A DNA stretch of 42,672 nt from Acetatifactor sp. Lineage in GTDB: Bacteria; Bacillota; Clostridia; Lachnospirales; Lachnospiraceae. This document shows positions 16,985 through 24,447 of the stretch, piece by piece (position 1 is the first letter of the stretch; each line of letters begins with the position of its first letter). Below the pieces are notes generated by a model. It saw only the letters and a list, made by a program, of their open reading frames with translations, was not told where the DNA came from and did no database searches. The translations under genes and the position numbers were made by a program. Location of the stretch: contig JAEDDX010000018.1 of assembly GCA_016293615.1 (NCBI GenBank), positions 1 to 42,672 on the forward strand, written 5' to 3'.

Positions 16985-17021
16985 CAAAAAAGAACCGACC
17001 CGGTTTTGCGCCGGGCCGGTC
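16985..17021 (-). terminator. Intrinsic terminator of hsp20
   Basis: Minus-strand 10-bp GC-rich stem ACCGGCCCGG/CCGGGTCGGT (one G-T pair), 7-nt loop and a TTTTTT tract shortly after. It lies 12 nt beyond the hsp20 stop. Confidence 0.88.
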
Positions 17022-17032
17022 AAAAAAGTGCA

Positions 17033-17509
17033 TCATCCTTCAATCGTAATATACTGATTGCTCTTTTGTTCCAGTTTCGGGGTTTCTTTCGGTATCTGCA
17101 GCTTCAGCACACCGTGTACAAACTCTGCCTTGATATCCTCCTGTTTGACATCTTCTCCTACATAGAAGCTTCTCTGGCAGGCACCTGCATATCTCTCCTT
17201 GCGGATATATCTGCCGGATTCCTTATCCTGCTCATCCTGATTCAGCCCCTTCGCAGCGGTAATGGTCAGGTAGCCGTTCTCCAGCCGTGCAGTGATCTCA
17301 TCCTTACAAAAGCCGGGGAGATCAATGTCCATCTCATAGACATCGTTCTGCTCTTTAATGTCCACCTTCATCATGTTCTTCACATGATGTCCGTACAATT
17401 TTCTGTTCATCTGCTTTTCCAGCTTCTCGATTTCAGAGAAATCAGGAAACTCCGGGAAATCAAAGAACTCATCAAACAAACTTTCTCCAAAAATACTAGG
17501 TCTCAACAT
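17033..17509 (-). CDS. Hsp20/alpha-crystallin small heat shock protein
   Basis: 158 residues. A phenylalanine-rich N-terminal arm (1-40) precedes an alpha-crystallin domain (about 45-140) with the DLPGFCKDEI strand and the late GVLKLQIPK motif; the C-terminal tail is short. Members form oligomers that hold unfolding proteins in an ATP-independent way. ATG at 17509 with AAAGGAG upstream; a GTG 9 nt earlier is too close to the ribosome site. The gene is monocistronic, with a strong promoter and a palindrome over the -10 box. Confidence 0.93.
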   Translation of the reverse strand: MLRPSIFGESLFDEFFDFPEFPDFSEIEKLEKQMNRKLYGHHVKNMMKVDIKEQNDVYEMDIDLPGFCKDEITARLENGYLTITAAKGLNQDEQDKESGRYIRKERYAGACQRSFYVGEDVKQEDIKAEFVHGVLKLQIPKETPKLEQKSNQYITIEG

Positions 17510-17632
17510 ACAAATCACTCCTTTTTATTTTTCTCGTTGACTCCTTGTCTTTTGGAACCAGGATGTTTCGGGGAACCGGTACAAACGATTCGACTAAGAA
17601 TCTTTCGTCTGTTCCCTTTCCTTTGTTCTATC

Positions 17633-17664
17633 TGTGTTATAACACACAAGTCACCGTATGTCAA
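17633..17664 (-). promoter_or_regulatory. hsp20 promoter with palindromic operator over the -10 box
   Basis: Minus-strand TTGACA (17659-17664, perfect), 17-nt spacer, TATAAC (17636-17641). The 14-bp perfect palindrome TGTGTTATAACACA (17633-17646) covers the -10 box. It matches neither CIRCE nor the CtsR repeat. The rest of the 318-nt gap 17510-17828 holds the hsp20 leader and the promoter candidate of the XRE gene; no further ORF or structure stood out. Confidence 0.65.
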
Positions 17665-17763
17665 CAGTGTGCGTAATGTTTCATAAAATGGTTATGATCT
17701 GTTTATACAGAGTTTATGATTCGGGTTTGTAATATCCATGTCGAAAATCCGCAATCTCTATAC

Positions 17764-17792
17764 TTGTAATGGTAACGGAAAAACTTTGATAC
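17764..17792 (+). promoter_or_regulatory. Promoter candidate for the XRE regulator
   Basis: TTGTAA (17764-17769), 17-nt spacer, TGATAC (17787-17792), 36 nt before the GTG start. The -10 box is weak. Confidence 0.35.
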
Positions 17793-17828
17793 TCTATCCT
17801 TATCATCATTGAAAGGGGGGCACTCACA

Positions 17829-18155
17829 GTGGCAAATCCTCAAGAACCTTTTGAATACCCGATTGGTGCGCGCATTCGCTTTTTCCGCGAGCGGAAGCAG
17901 ATCTCTACGAACAAACTTGCAAACCTCGCCGGCATCAGCCAAAGCTATGTCCGGGATATCGAGATCGGGAACAAGAATCCCACAATCGAAATCATATTCC
18001 AGTTATGCAAAGCTCTCGGCATTTCGTTGAAAGACTTTTTTGATGATGATAGTTCCTCCATCCTGAAGCAGGATCCTCTTGTAGCTAAAATCTATCGCCT
18101 GAGCAAGGAACAGCGGGAATCTCTGATGGCCTTTCTGGATACGATTCATGAGTAA
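17829..18155 (+). CDS. XRE-family helix-turn-helix regulator
   Basis: 108 residues from a GTG with AGGGGGG upstream. Residues 12-68 form a lambda-repressor-like HTH: IGARIRFFRERKQIS, then TNKLANLAGISQSYVRDIE as helices two and three, then the LCKALGISLKDFF region typical of SinR/Xre-like proteins. The remaining 40 residues are polar and may support dimerisation. It is divergent from hsp20, whose -10 box carries a palindrome, so control of hsp20 or itself is a reasonable guess only. Confidence 0.9.
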   Translation: MANPQEPFEYPIGARIRFFRERKQISTNKLANLAGISQSYVRDIEIGNKNPTIEIIFQLCKALGISLKDFFDDDSSSILKQDPLVAKIYRLSKEQRESLMAFLDTIHE

Positions 18156-18172
18156 ATATCTCCAAAAATAGA

Positions 18173-18229
18173 ACAGGGGCATCTGTCACAATTCTCTGAA
18201 CGAGTTGTGCCGGATGCCCCTGTCTTTTA
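18173..18229 (+). terminator. Intrinsic terminator after the XRE gene
   Basis: 10-bp perfect outer stem ACAGGGGCAT/ATGCCCCTGT, an inner CACAA/TTGTG stem, then CTTTTAT. It separates the XRE gene from the convergent pgi gene. Confidence 0.8.
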
Positions 18230-18243
18230 TGCTTTCTTGTATT

Positions 18244-19815
18244 TTAGATATTCAACAGATCACTGTATACCTTTAATGCTCCGTCTGTTTCGTGTGCCAA
18301 TACCTTCTTGGCGAGCACCTTTCCAAGCTGTACGCCCTCCTGGTCAAAGCTGTTGATGTTCCATACGAAGCCCTGGAACATCACCTTGTTCTCAAAGTGA
18401 GCGAGCAATGCTCCGAGAGATTCCGGTGTCAGCATGTCCCCGATAATGATGCTGGAAGGACGTCCGCCCTCGAAGTTCTTGTTTTTGTTGTCATCAGATT
18501 TACCGCAGGCAAACGCCACAATCTGTGCTGCCACATTGGCGCAGAGCTTCTGCTGGCTGGTGCTTCCCTGAATGTCTACATCAGTACCGATCTGGCTGTT
18601 TCTGAAACCGATGAACTGAAGCGGCACAATATCGGTACCCTGATGAAGGAGCTGATAGAAGGAGTGCTGTCCGTTGGTACCGGGCTCACCGAAGATGACA
18701 GGACCGGTCACATAGGAAACAGGCTCGCCGAAGCGATTCACACTCTTGCCGTTAGACTCCATATCCAGTTGCTGCAGGTGCGCAGGGAAACGGGACAGCG
18801 CCTGAGAATAAGGCAGTACTGCGGTTGCAGGATATCCGAGAATATTTCTCTCATAGACGCCAATCAGAGCATCCATCAGCGCCGGATTCTTCTCTGCATC
18901 AGGATTCTTTGCAAGCGCATCCTCCTCGGCAGCACCCTTAAGGAAACGGTCAAATACCTCCGGTCCGAACGCCAGGGACAAAACTGCTCCGCCTACCGCA
19001 GAGGTAGAGGAGAAACGGCCGCCGATATAGTCATCCATGAAAAATGCAGCCAGGTAATCACTGCTCTTTGCAAGCGGAGAAGTCTCGCTTGTAACGGCGA
19101 TCATATGTCTGGAAGCATCCAGACCTGCCTTGGTCAAAGCATCCTTTACAAAGGACTCGTTGGTAAGAGTCTCCAATGTAGTACCCGACTTAGAAACCAG
19201 AACGAAGATGGAATGTGCCACATCCGTAGAATTCAGTACCGCTGCCGCATCATCCGGATCCACATTGCTGATGAACTTTGCCTCCATCTGAAAAGTACCG
19301 TTTTTCTTAGCCCAGTTCTCCAGCGCAAGATACATTGCTCTGGGGCCCAGGTCGCTTCCGCCGATACCGATCTGTACAACGGTCGTAAATTTCTCGCCGG
19401 CTTCGTTGACGATCTCACCGGAATGAACCTTCTTCGCGAACTCGGCGATTCGGTCCTTCTGCTCTACATAAAAGGCTCTCTTATCCACACCGTCAGCAGT
19501 CACGACGCTTCCCAGCTGACCACGGGTCAGCTGATGCAGAACCAGACGCTTCTCACCGGTATTCACCACCTCGCCGTTGTAAAGCTCCGCATATTTTTCC
19601 ACGAGCTCTGCTTCCTTTGCAAGCGCTTTCAGTCGTCCGATGATCTCCTCGTCCACAGACTTTGCCGCATAATTGTACACAAGTCCTGCACCCATCGGAA
19701 TGCTGTACTCTCTGACACGTTCTGCACACATCACCTCAGCAAGGTTCACTTTCCCGGGGTTTTCCACAAGCTCCTGATAGGAAGTCAGGGTGTCCAGATT
19801 CTTCCATGTTACCAT
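18244..19815 (-). CDS. pgi: Glucose-6-phosphate isomerase
   Basis: 523 residues. Interconverts glucose 6-phosphate and fructose 6-phosphate in glycolysis. Visible landmarks in order: GIGGSDLGPRAMYLAL, SKSGTTLET (phosphate-binding loop), GGRFSSTSAVG, the GTNGQHSFYQLLHQG signature with the conserved His, and a C-terminal QLGKVLAKKV region. It is longer than the roughly 450-residue Bacillus form. GGAGG precedes the ATG. It lies 85 nt downstream of the redox fusion gene on the same strand, with a hairpin between, so co-transcription is possible. Confidence 0.95.
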   Translation of the reverse strand: MVTWKNLDTLTSYQELVENPGKVNLAEVMCAERVREYSIPMGAGLVYNYAAKSVDEEIIGRLKALAKEAELVEKYAELYNGEVVNTGEKRLVLHQLTRGQLGSVVTADGVDKRAFYVEQKDRIAEFAKKVHSGEIVNEAGEKFTTVVQIGIGGSDLGPRAMYLALENWAKKNGTFQMEAKFISNVDPDDAAAVLNSTDVAHSIFVLVSKSGTTLETLTNESFVKDALTKAGLDASRHMIAVTSETSPLAKSSDYLAAFFMDDYIGGRFSSTSAVGGAVLSLAFGPEVFDRFLKGAAEEDALAKNPDAEKNPALMDALIGVYERNILGYPATAVLPYSQALSRFPAHLQQLDMESNGKSVNRFGEPVSYVTGPVIFGEPGTNGQHSFYQLLHQGTDIVPLQFIGFRNSQIGTDVDIQGSTSQQKLCANVAAQIVAFACGKSDDNKNKNFEGGRPSSIIIGDMLTPESLGALLAHFENKVMFQGFVWNINSFDQEGVQLGKVLAKKVLAHETDGALKVYSDLLNI

Positions 19816-19847
19816 TTTTGTTCCTCCAAAATCATTTCAAATTTAGC

Positions 19848-19881
19848 GTTCCGTGACAGGAAGCGCATCCTGCCGCGGAAC
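19848..19881. other. Hairpin in the pgi leader
   Basis: GTTCCG...CGGAAC outer arms and CAGGA...TCCTG inner arms around a 6-nt loop. No U-run follows, so it looks like a leader structure or weak terminator. The 10-mer AATTTAGCGT beside it (19840-19849) recurs at 21102-21111 before the redox fusion gene. Confidence 0.4.
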
Positions 19882-19900
19882 GAAAAGGCTCTCCTGCCGC

Positions 19901-21079
19901 TTAATAATTCTCTTTACGCACTTCAAAATATGCCTGAGGATGATTACATACAGGGCAAACCTCCGGTGCTTCCAGACCTACTACGACATGTCCGCAGTTG
20001 CGGCACTCCCACATCGTAACACCGCTCTTCTTAAATACTTCCATTGCTTCCACATTCTTAAGAAGCGCACGATATCTCTCCTCATGCATTTTCTCGATAG
20101 CGGCAACGCCTCTGAACTGGGCAGCCAGCTCAGTAAAGCCCTCTTCCTCTGCTTCCTTCGCCATTCTCTCATACATATCGGTCCATTCCGCGTTCTCACC
20201 CTCTGCTGCATGAAGGAGGTTCGCAGGAGTATCGCCCAGTTCGCCAAGCGCCTTGAACCAAAGCTTTGCGTGCTCCTTCTCATTCTCAGCGGTCTGAAGG
20301 AACAATGCTGCGATCTGCTCATAGCCTGCCTTCTTTGCCACAGAAGCAAAATAGGTGTACTTGTTTCTTGCCTGGGATTCTCCCGCAAAAGCTTCCCACA
20401 AATTCTTTTCTGTCTTTGTTCCTGCGTACTTGTTTGCCATCGTTGTTTCCTCCGTTTTCTTAATCACTTTTTCAAAATCTGATGCCGGATGCTTGCAAAG
20501 CGGGCAGATGAAATCCTCCGGCAGCTCCTCGCCCACATACTCATAACCGCAGATGGTACACCTCCAGATGGTCTGCCCCGTTTCGGTCTTGCCGACCTCC
20601 TGAGGCTGCGGTTTAATATGCTTCATATAATACTCATAGGTTGCCGAGGAATCTCCGCTCAAGACCTCCATGTCGGTTATTTCGCCGATAAACATGGTGT
20701 GAGAACCCAGATCCTCCGTCTTGTCAACCTTTACTGAAAGGTAAGCATTGGTGCCTTCCGTCACATAGAAGATACCGTTAGCACCTCTGTCGCATGCCTG
20801 AAAATCAGCAAATTTGTCAACTTCTCTTCCGGTTTGGAATCCAAAGTGCTTGAACAAGTCAAAGGTAGCCCGCTCACTGATGACAGAAACGGTGAACGCT
20901 CCCGTTCTCATGATCATATCATGTGTATAATTAGCCTTATTGACACAGATACTCATCTGATTCGGTGAAGAGGCCGCCTGGATCGCCGTGTTAATGATAC
21001 AACCGTTATCCTTGTCACCCTCTTTTGCCGTGAGTACGAACAGACCATAACTCAGCTTGTACATTGCCTTTTTGTCCAT
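19901..21079 (-). CDS. Flavoprotein-rubredoxin-rubrerythrin fusion (Hrb-Rbr)
   Basis: 392 residues from the ATG at 21079 (GGAGG 8 nt upstream). Residues 1-155 are a flavin-reductase-like FMN domain. A rubredoxin follows with Cys 174, 177, 192 and 195. From M214 comes a complete rubrerythrin: a four-helix diiron domain with AGESQARNKY, ENEKEHAKLW and the later IEKMHEERY motifs, then a C-terminal rubredoxin with Cys 359, 362, 375 and 378. The first two domains match high-molecular-weight rubredoxin (Hrb of Moorella), which passes NADH electrons to oxygen- or peroxide-reducing partners; rubrerythrin is a peroxidase. The fusion would join donor and acceptor for hydrogen peroxide removal. A GGAGG site inside the linker sits 8 nt before the ATG of M214. 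Confidence 0.94.
   Translation of the reverse strand: MDKKAMYKLSYGLFVLTAKEGDKDNGCIINTAIQAASSPNQMSICVNKANYTHDMIMRTGAFTVSVISERATFDLFKHFGFQTGREVDKFADFQACDRGANGIFYVTEGTNAYLSVKVDKTEDLGSHTMFIGEITDMEVLSGDSSATYEYYMKHIKPQPQEVGKTETGQTIWRCTICGYEYVGEELPEDFICPLCKHPASDFEKVIKKTEETTMANKYAGTKTEKNLWEAFAGESQARNKYTYFASVAKKAGYEQIAALFLQTAENEKEHAKLWFKALGELGDTPANLLHAAEGENAEWTDMYERMAKEAEEEGFTELAAQFRGVAAIEKMHEERYRALLKNVEAMEVFKKSGVTMWECRNCGHVVVGLEAPEVCPVCNHPQAYFEVRKENY
20441..20453 (-). promoter_or_regulatory. Internal Shine-Dalgarno before the rubrerythrin module
   Basis: GGAGG (20449-20453 on the minus strand), then 8 nt, then ATG at 20440-20438, in frame within the fusion. It would start a free 179-residue rubrerythrin ending at 19901. 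It encodes the linker residues Thr-Glu-Glu-Thr-Thr. Confidence 0.65.
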
Positions 21080-21138
21080 CAAAAATACCTCCGTTCTCTA
21101 CAATTTAGCGTCTGTCACGACCGTGACATCCTATTCAT

Positions 21139-21167
21139 ATTATACCACTATTCCCTTTGAAGTAAAG
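21139..21167 (-). promoter_or_regulatory. Promoter for the redox fusion gene
   Basis: Minus-strand perfect TATAAT (21139-21144) with CTTTAC 17 nt upstream (21162-21167). The leader that follows contains a GTCACG/CGTGAC inverted repeat at 21114-21127, which could be an operator. Confidence 0.55.
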
Positions 21168-21197
21168 AAAAAACGCGCCGAAAGTCTTTCCGAAAAA

Positions 21198-21227
21198 TTG
21201 TTTCTATAGTATAGTAATCAGTATAGT
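21198..21227 (+). promoter_or_regulatory. Promoter candidate for the pseudouridine synthase
   Basis: TTGTTT (21198-21203), 18-nt spacer, TATAGT (21222-21227); the TATAGT string is repeated three times at short intervals here. Confidence 0.45.
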
Positions 21228-21262
21228 AACCATAAAAGCATTGCAAAGGAGAGACCCTGACC

Positions 21263-22177
21263 ATGGCCAGAACACTCGAATACTTCATCACCGAAACCGA
21301 CCGTGACCTGACAGTGAAGGAATACCTGACCCGGAAAGAGTTCTCTTCCCGCAGCCTGATTGCCCTGAAAAAGGTTCCCGGAAGCATTCTTCTGAACCAA
21401 AAGCCGGTATTCGTCAATCAGCCCCTGCAGACCGGCGACCGCCTGACGATTCAGGTTTTCGACGAGACTGCCTCCGAAAAGCTTCTCCCGGTCCGGCTTC
21501 CCCTTGAGATCGTCTATGAAGACGAGGACATTCTCGTCATCGACAAACCGGCCGGGATGCCGATTCATCCCTCCGCGGGAAATTATGACAGCTCTGTCGC
21601 AAATGCACTTGCCTGGTATTTCAAGGAGCAGGACACTCCCTTTGTCTTTCGCTGCATCAACCGCCTCGACAAAGACACCTCGGGGCTTACCATCATCGCA
21701 AAACATTTCGTCAGCGCAGGTATTCTGTCCGCATGTCTCAGCCGCAGGAAAATTCACAGGGAATACCTCGCAATTGTCAAGGGTTCTCTAACTCCGAGAC
21801 AGGGAACAGTGAGCGCTCCCATCTCCAGAAAACCAGGCTCAATCATTGAACGCGCCGTAGATTTCGAGCACGGTGAAACAGCCGTAACCCGGTATGAATT
21901 AAAGGACACCAAAAATGGGCACAGCCTTGTCTCCATTCACCTGGAGACCGGCCGCACCCATCAGATACGCGTCCACATGAAACATATCGGGTATCCGCTC
22001 ATCGGGGATTATCTGTACAATCCGGACATGGAGCGGATAAAGCGACAGGCTCTGCATTCCCACAGGCTCGTCTTCCCGCATCCCATAACCGGACAGAAGT
22101 TGGAATTTATTTCACCCCTCCCGGAAGATATGGAGAGGGTACTCAATCCGATTGCGTCGCATGCGCAGGAAAAGTGA
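21263..22177 (+). CDS. RluA-family pseudouridine synthase
   Basis: 304 residues. An S4-like RNA-binding region (about 15-65) precedes the catalytic domain. Motif II reads INRLDKDTSGL, with D136 as the catalytic Asp; the usual His of HRLD is Asn here, a variant seen in some clostridial members. RTHQIRVHM and the preceding LETG are motif III. It isomerises specific uridines in rRNA or tRNA; the target cannot be assigned. AAGGAG lies about 11 nt before the ATG. Its last 35 nt overlap, tail to tail, the end of the polysaccharide polymerase gene. Confidence 0.93.
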   Translation: MARTLEYFITETDRDLTVKEYLTRKEFSSRSLIALKKVPGSILLNQKPVFVNQPLQTGDRLTIQVFDETASEKLLPVRLPLEIVYEDEDILVIDKPAGMPIHPSAGNYDSSVANALAWYFKEQDTPFVFRCINRLDKDTSGLTIIAKHFVSAGILSACLSRRKIHREYLAIVKGSLTPRQGTVSAPISRKPGSIIERAVDFEHGETAVTRYELKDTKNGHSLVSIHLETGRTHQIRVHMKHIGYPLIGDYLYNPDMERIKRQALHSHRLVFPHPITGQKLEFISPLPEDMERVLNPIASHAQEK

Positions 22178-23327
22178 CAGTATCGTTCCTTTGCGCTTTC
22201 TTAGGAAAGAAAGCGCCGCCGGATTTAGGGCCACAAAACATAATGTAATAGTAAAAAGGAAGAATTCCGACCACATGTCGCAGATAAGAACCGAAATCCG
22301 GCTCAAAAAACGCGGATGTGAGTATATGGCTGCATATGATTACAACAACATCCAACCGTTTGCGCCGTCCGCGGCTCAGCACGGCTCTGTTGGAATGCCT
22401 CTCCCGATCTCGTCCTGCCCACAGCCCCCACATGCAGTGAACCACTTCAAAGAGCATATACCAGTAAACAGGGAGAAAGAGAACCGCTCTGCTGGGTGAT
22501 TTTACAATAATCTCCACCGGAAAAATAAGTCGGATGACCATTACCGCGTAATTCAGCAGATAGAGAAAAACATGATCCGACATCTGCTCCTTGGTAAACA
22601 GATCGGTCAAGGCAGTATTGGCATCCTCGACGATAATTTTGGCTTCCACCAATTTGGAAAGATACCCCTGCTCAAAAAGAATACAGAACAGCACAAATCC
22701 GGTCAAGGTCAGGAGTCCTGCCAGTTTTTTATTCTTGCAATAGATAAGGTAAATTGCGTAAAAGCACAGTAAAATTACATAGTAAATACGAAATACCACA
22801 GCATATATCAGAAAAAATAACATAATCCAGGCATTTCTCCATCGAGAAGACCTCTTTATCTGCTGTAAGACCAAGATACTTAGAAGTAAAGCCGTGATCT
22901 CTTTGGACGGTTGAAATAAATATACCGCATCAAAGATAAAGACCATGGAAAACAGGAAAAATTTTCTTTTGTTCTTTAACGGCAGTTGCAGTACCATCAG
23001 ATGATATACAGCGACATACACCAGGGAACATGCCAGATAGAATACCTGCTGTGTCATATTTTTGTTAAGAAACACCAGTCGGTAGAACCTTGCGATGTTA
23101 CTGAATCCATCCCCAAGCTTATCCGGAATCCAGCTTCCTGCAACAGAATCGTAGTAGATATAAATCATTCCTGCATCCAGATAAAACTTATGATTTGCAA
23201 GATAGTCATGAAACACCAGAATCACTGCTCCATGCACCAATAGTTTTATCCAAACAAGGCAAAAAACAGTCACTAAAAATCTACCGAACTCCTTGAGGCA
23301 TTTTTCCACATTATCCCTGCATATCAT
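22143..23327 (-). CDS. Polysaccharide polymerase-like membrane protein (Wzy/EpsG type)
   Basis: 394 residues with about ten hydrophobic segments and a basic C-terminus. Sequence is too divergent for a firm family call, but the position as last gene of a glycan operon, size and topology fit a Wzy- or EpsG-like polymerase that links repeat units outside the membrane. The operon needs such an enzyme and no other candidate is present. GGAGG lies 13 nt before the ATG, and the GT4 gene ends 7 nt upstream. The 3' end overlaps the convergent pseudouridine synthase gene. Confidence 0.75.
   Translation of the reverse strand: MICRDNVEKCLKEFGRFLVTVFCLVWIKLLVHGAVILVFHDYLANHKFYLDAGMIYIYYDSVAGSWIPDKLGDGFSNIARFYRLVFLNKNMTQQVFYLACSLVYVAVYHLMVLQLPLKNKRKFFLFSMVFIFDAVYLFQPSKEITALLLSILVLQQIKRSSRWRNAWIMLFFLIYAVVFRIYYVILLCFYAIYLIYCKNKKLAGLLTLTGFVLFCILFEQGYLSKLVEAKIIVEDANTALTDLFTKEQMSDHVFLYLLNYAVMVIRLIFPVEIIVKSPSRAVLFLPVYWYMLFEVVHCMWGLWAGRDRERHSNRAVLSRGRRKRLDVVVIICSHILTSAFFEPDFGSYLRHVVGILPFYYYIMFCGPKSGGAFFPKKAQRNDTVTFPAHATQSD
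22193..22216. other. 10-bp perfect hairpin in the 3' end of the polymerase gene
   Basis: GCGCTTTCTT, AGGA, AAGAAAGCGC. It lies 15 nt past the pseudouridine synthase stop and inside the polymerase reading frame. No U-run on either side; it may protect or terminate one of the converging transcripts. Confidence 0.4.
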
Positions 23328-23334
23328 TTTACAC

Positions 23335-24447
23335 TCAATTCCTCCATTGCAAATAACACTCTCTTGTTTGTCTGCACAACCGCTCCCAGGTAAAGTCCAT
23401 TCTTCTTTTGTCTCCCCGCCGGACCATTTCCCTGCGCAGTTCTTCTGATTCGATCAGTTTCATCATCTGACGGGCACAGTCATCCGCATCGTCAGGTTCA
23501 AACAGCAGCGCCGCGTCCTGACAAATCTCCGGGAAACAGGTCGCGTTCGCAGCAATGACAGGAATCCCAGATGCAAAGGCTTCAATAATCGGTATACCAA
23601 ACCCTTCGTATTTGGAGGGATGCACAAAGGCAAAAGCGTCGCGATACTGCGCAATCAGCTCTTCTTCCGATACATAATCGGAAACCTTCACACGCTCCTG
23701 CAGCTGATACTTTTCTATTGTTTTAAGAATCAGAGGCGTATCTGTATTCGGCTCCCCTATCAGTCGCAGCTGATACTCGGACCGGCACTCCTCAGGCAGC
23801 CGTGCAAATGCTTCCACCAGAATGGGAACATTCTTGGAATGCTCCATACCCCCGATGTAGAGAAAATACGGCTGTTCCCGGGAATTGTCCGTTCCATCCG
23901 GGCTATCTGCAAACCGCTTCTGATCGACCCCGTTATATGTAACAGTGATTTTGCCCTCGGCGGCAGGAAATCTTTTTTGAATCTGATGCGCAGAATACTG
24001 CGAAACCGTCAAAATACGGTCTGAGAGTCTGGTCTGAAACCAGAGATACTTTCTGCGGCAGAAAGCAGAGAGCCGGGAATACTTCTCAGGCAGCACGAAT
24101 TCTGCAAGATCATGAATCGTGGAAATCACCGGACAAGTCTTATAGAGGATTGGTGAGGTATCCGTCACATGGAAAACATCCCCCTTTAGCTTTTGGGCCA
24201 ATACGGGCAGTACAAAACACTTATACATATTCCGCCGGATCATACCGGATGGAATGTCTTTTTCAATAAAATGAAAATTGGGTTGTTGTATCGCCAGAAA
24301 GTCATAAGATTTCATCCAACTGCCGTAAAAGATATAATATGTATTCTCGCTATCCATCCCTGCAAGCCCTTTGATCAATTCCGAGGTATACCTTGCTACG
24401 CCTCGTGGCTTGACAGGACTTAATATTGCATCAATCACAATGATCAT
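23335..24447 (-). CDS. Glycosyltransferase family 4
   Basis: 370 residues from the ATG at 24447. GT-B fold: an N-terminal VDAILSPVKPRGVARYTSELI acceptor-side stretch, a mid-protein YLFYIGG-like turn, and the donor-site EGFGIPIIEAFASG (EX7E) motif. Retaining enzymes of this group add hexoses to lipid-linked repeat units at the inner membrane face. The start overlaps the flippase stop by ATGA, so translation is probably coupled; a longer frame would add 16 residues inside the flippase gene. Confidence 0.92.
   Translation of the reverse strand: MIIVIDAILSPVKPRGVARYTSELIKGLAGMDSENTYYIFYGSWMKSYDFLAIQQPNFHFIEKDIPSGMIRRNMYKCFVLPVLAQKLKGDVFHVTDTSPILYKTCPVISTIHDLAEFVLPEKYSRLSAFCRRKYLWFQTRLSDRILTVSQYSAHQIQKRFPAAEGKITVTYNGVDQKRFADSPDGTDNSREQPYFLYIGGMEHSKNVPILVEAFARLPEECRSEYQLRLIGEPNTDTPLILKTIEKYQLQERVKVSDYVSEEELIAQYRDAFAFVHPSKYEGFGIPIIEAFASGIPVIAANATCFPEICQDAALLFEPDDADDCARQMMKLIESEELRREMVRRGDKRRMDFTWERLCRQTRECYLQWRN

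Noticed and set aside
18292..20019. 575-codon plus-strand frame opposite pgi
   Set aside because: A shadow of strong codon bias in pgi; no family features, no ribosome site, and pgi itself is unmistakable.
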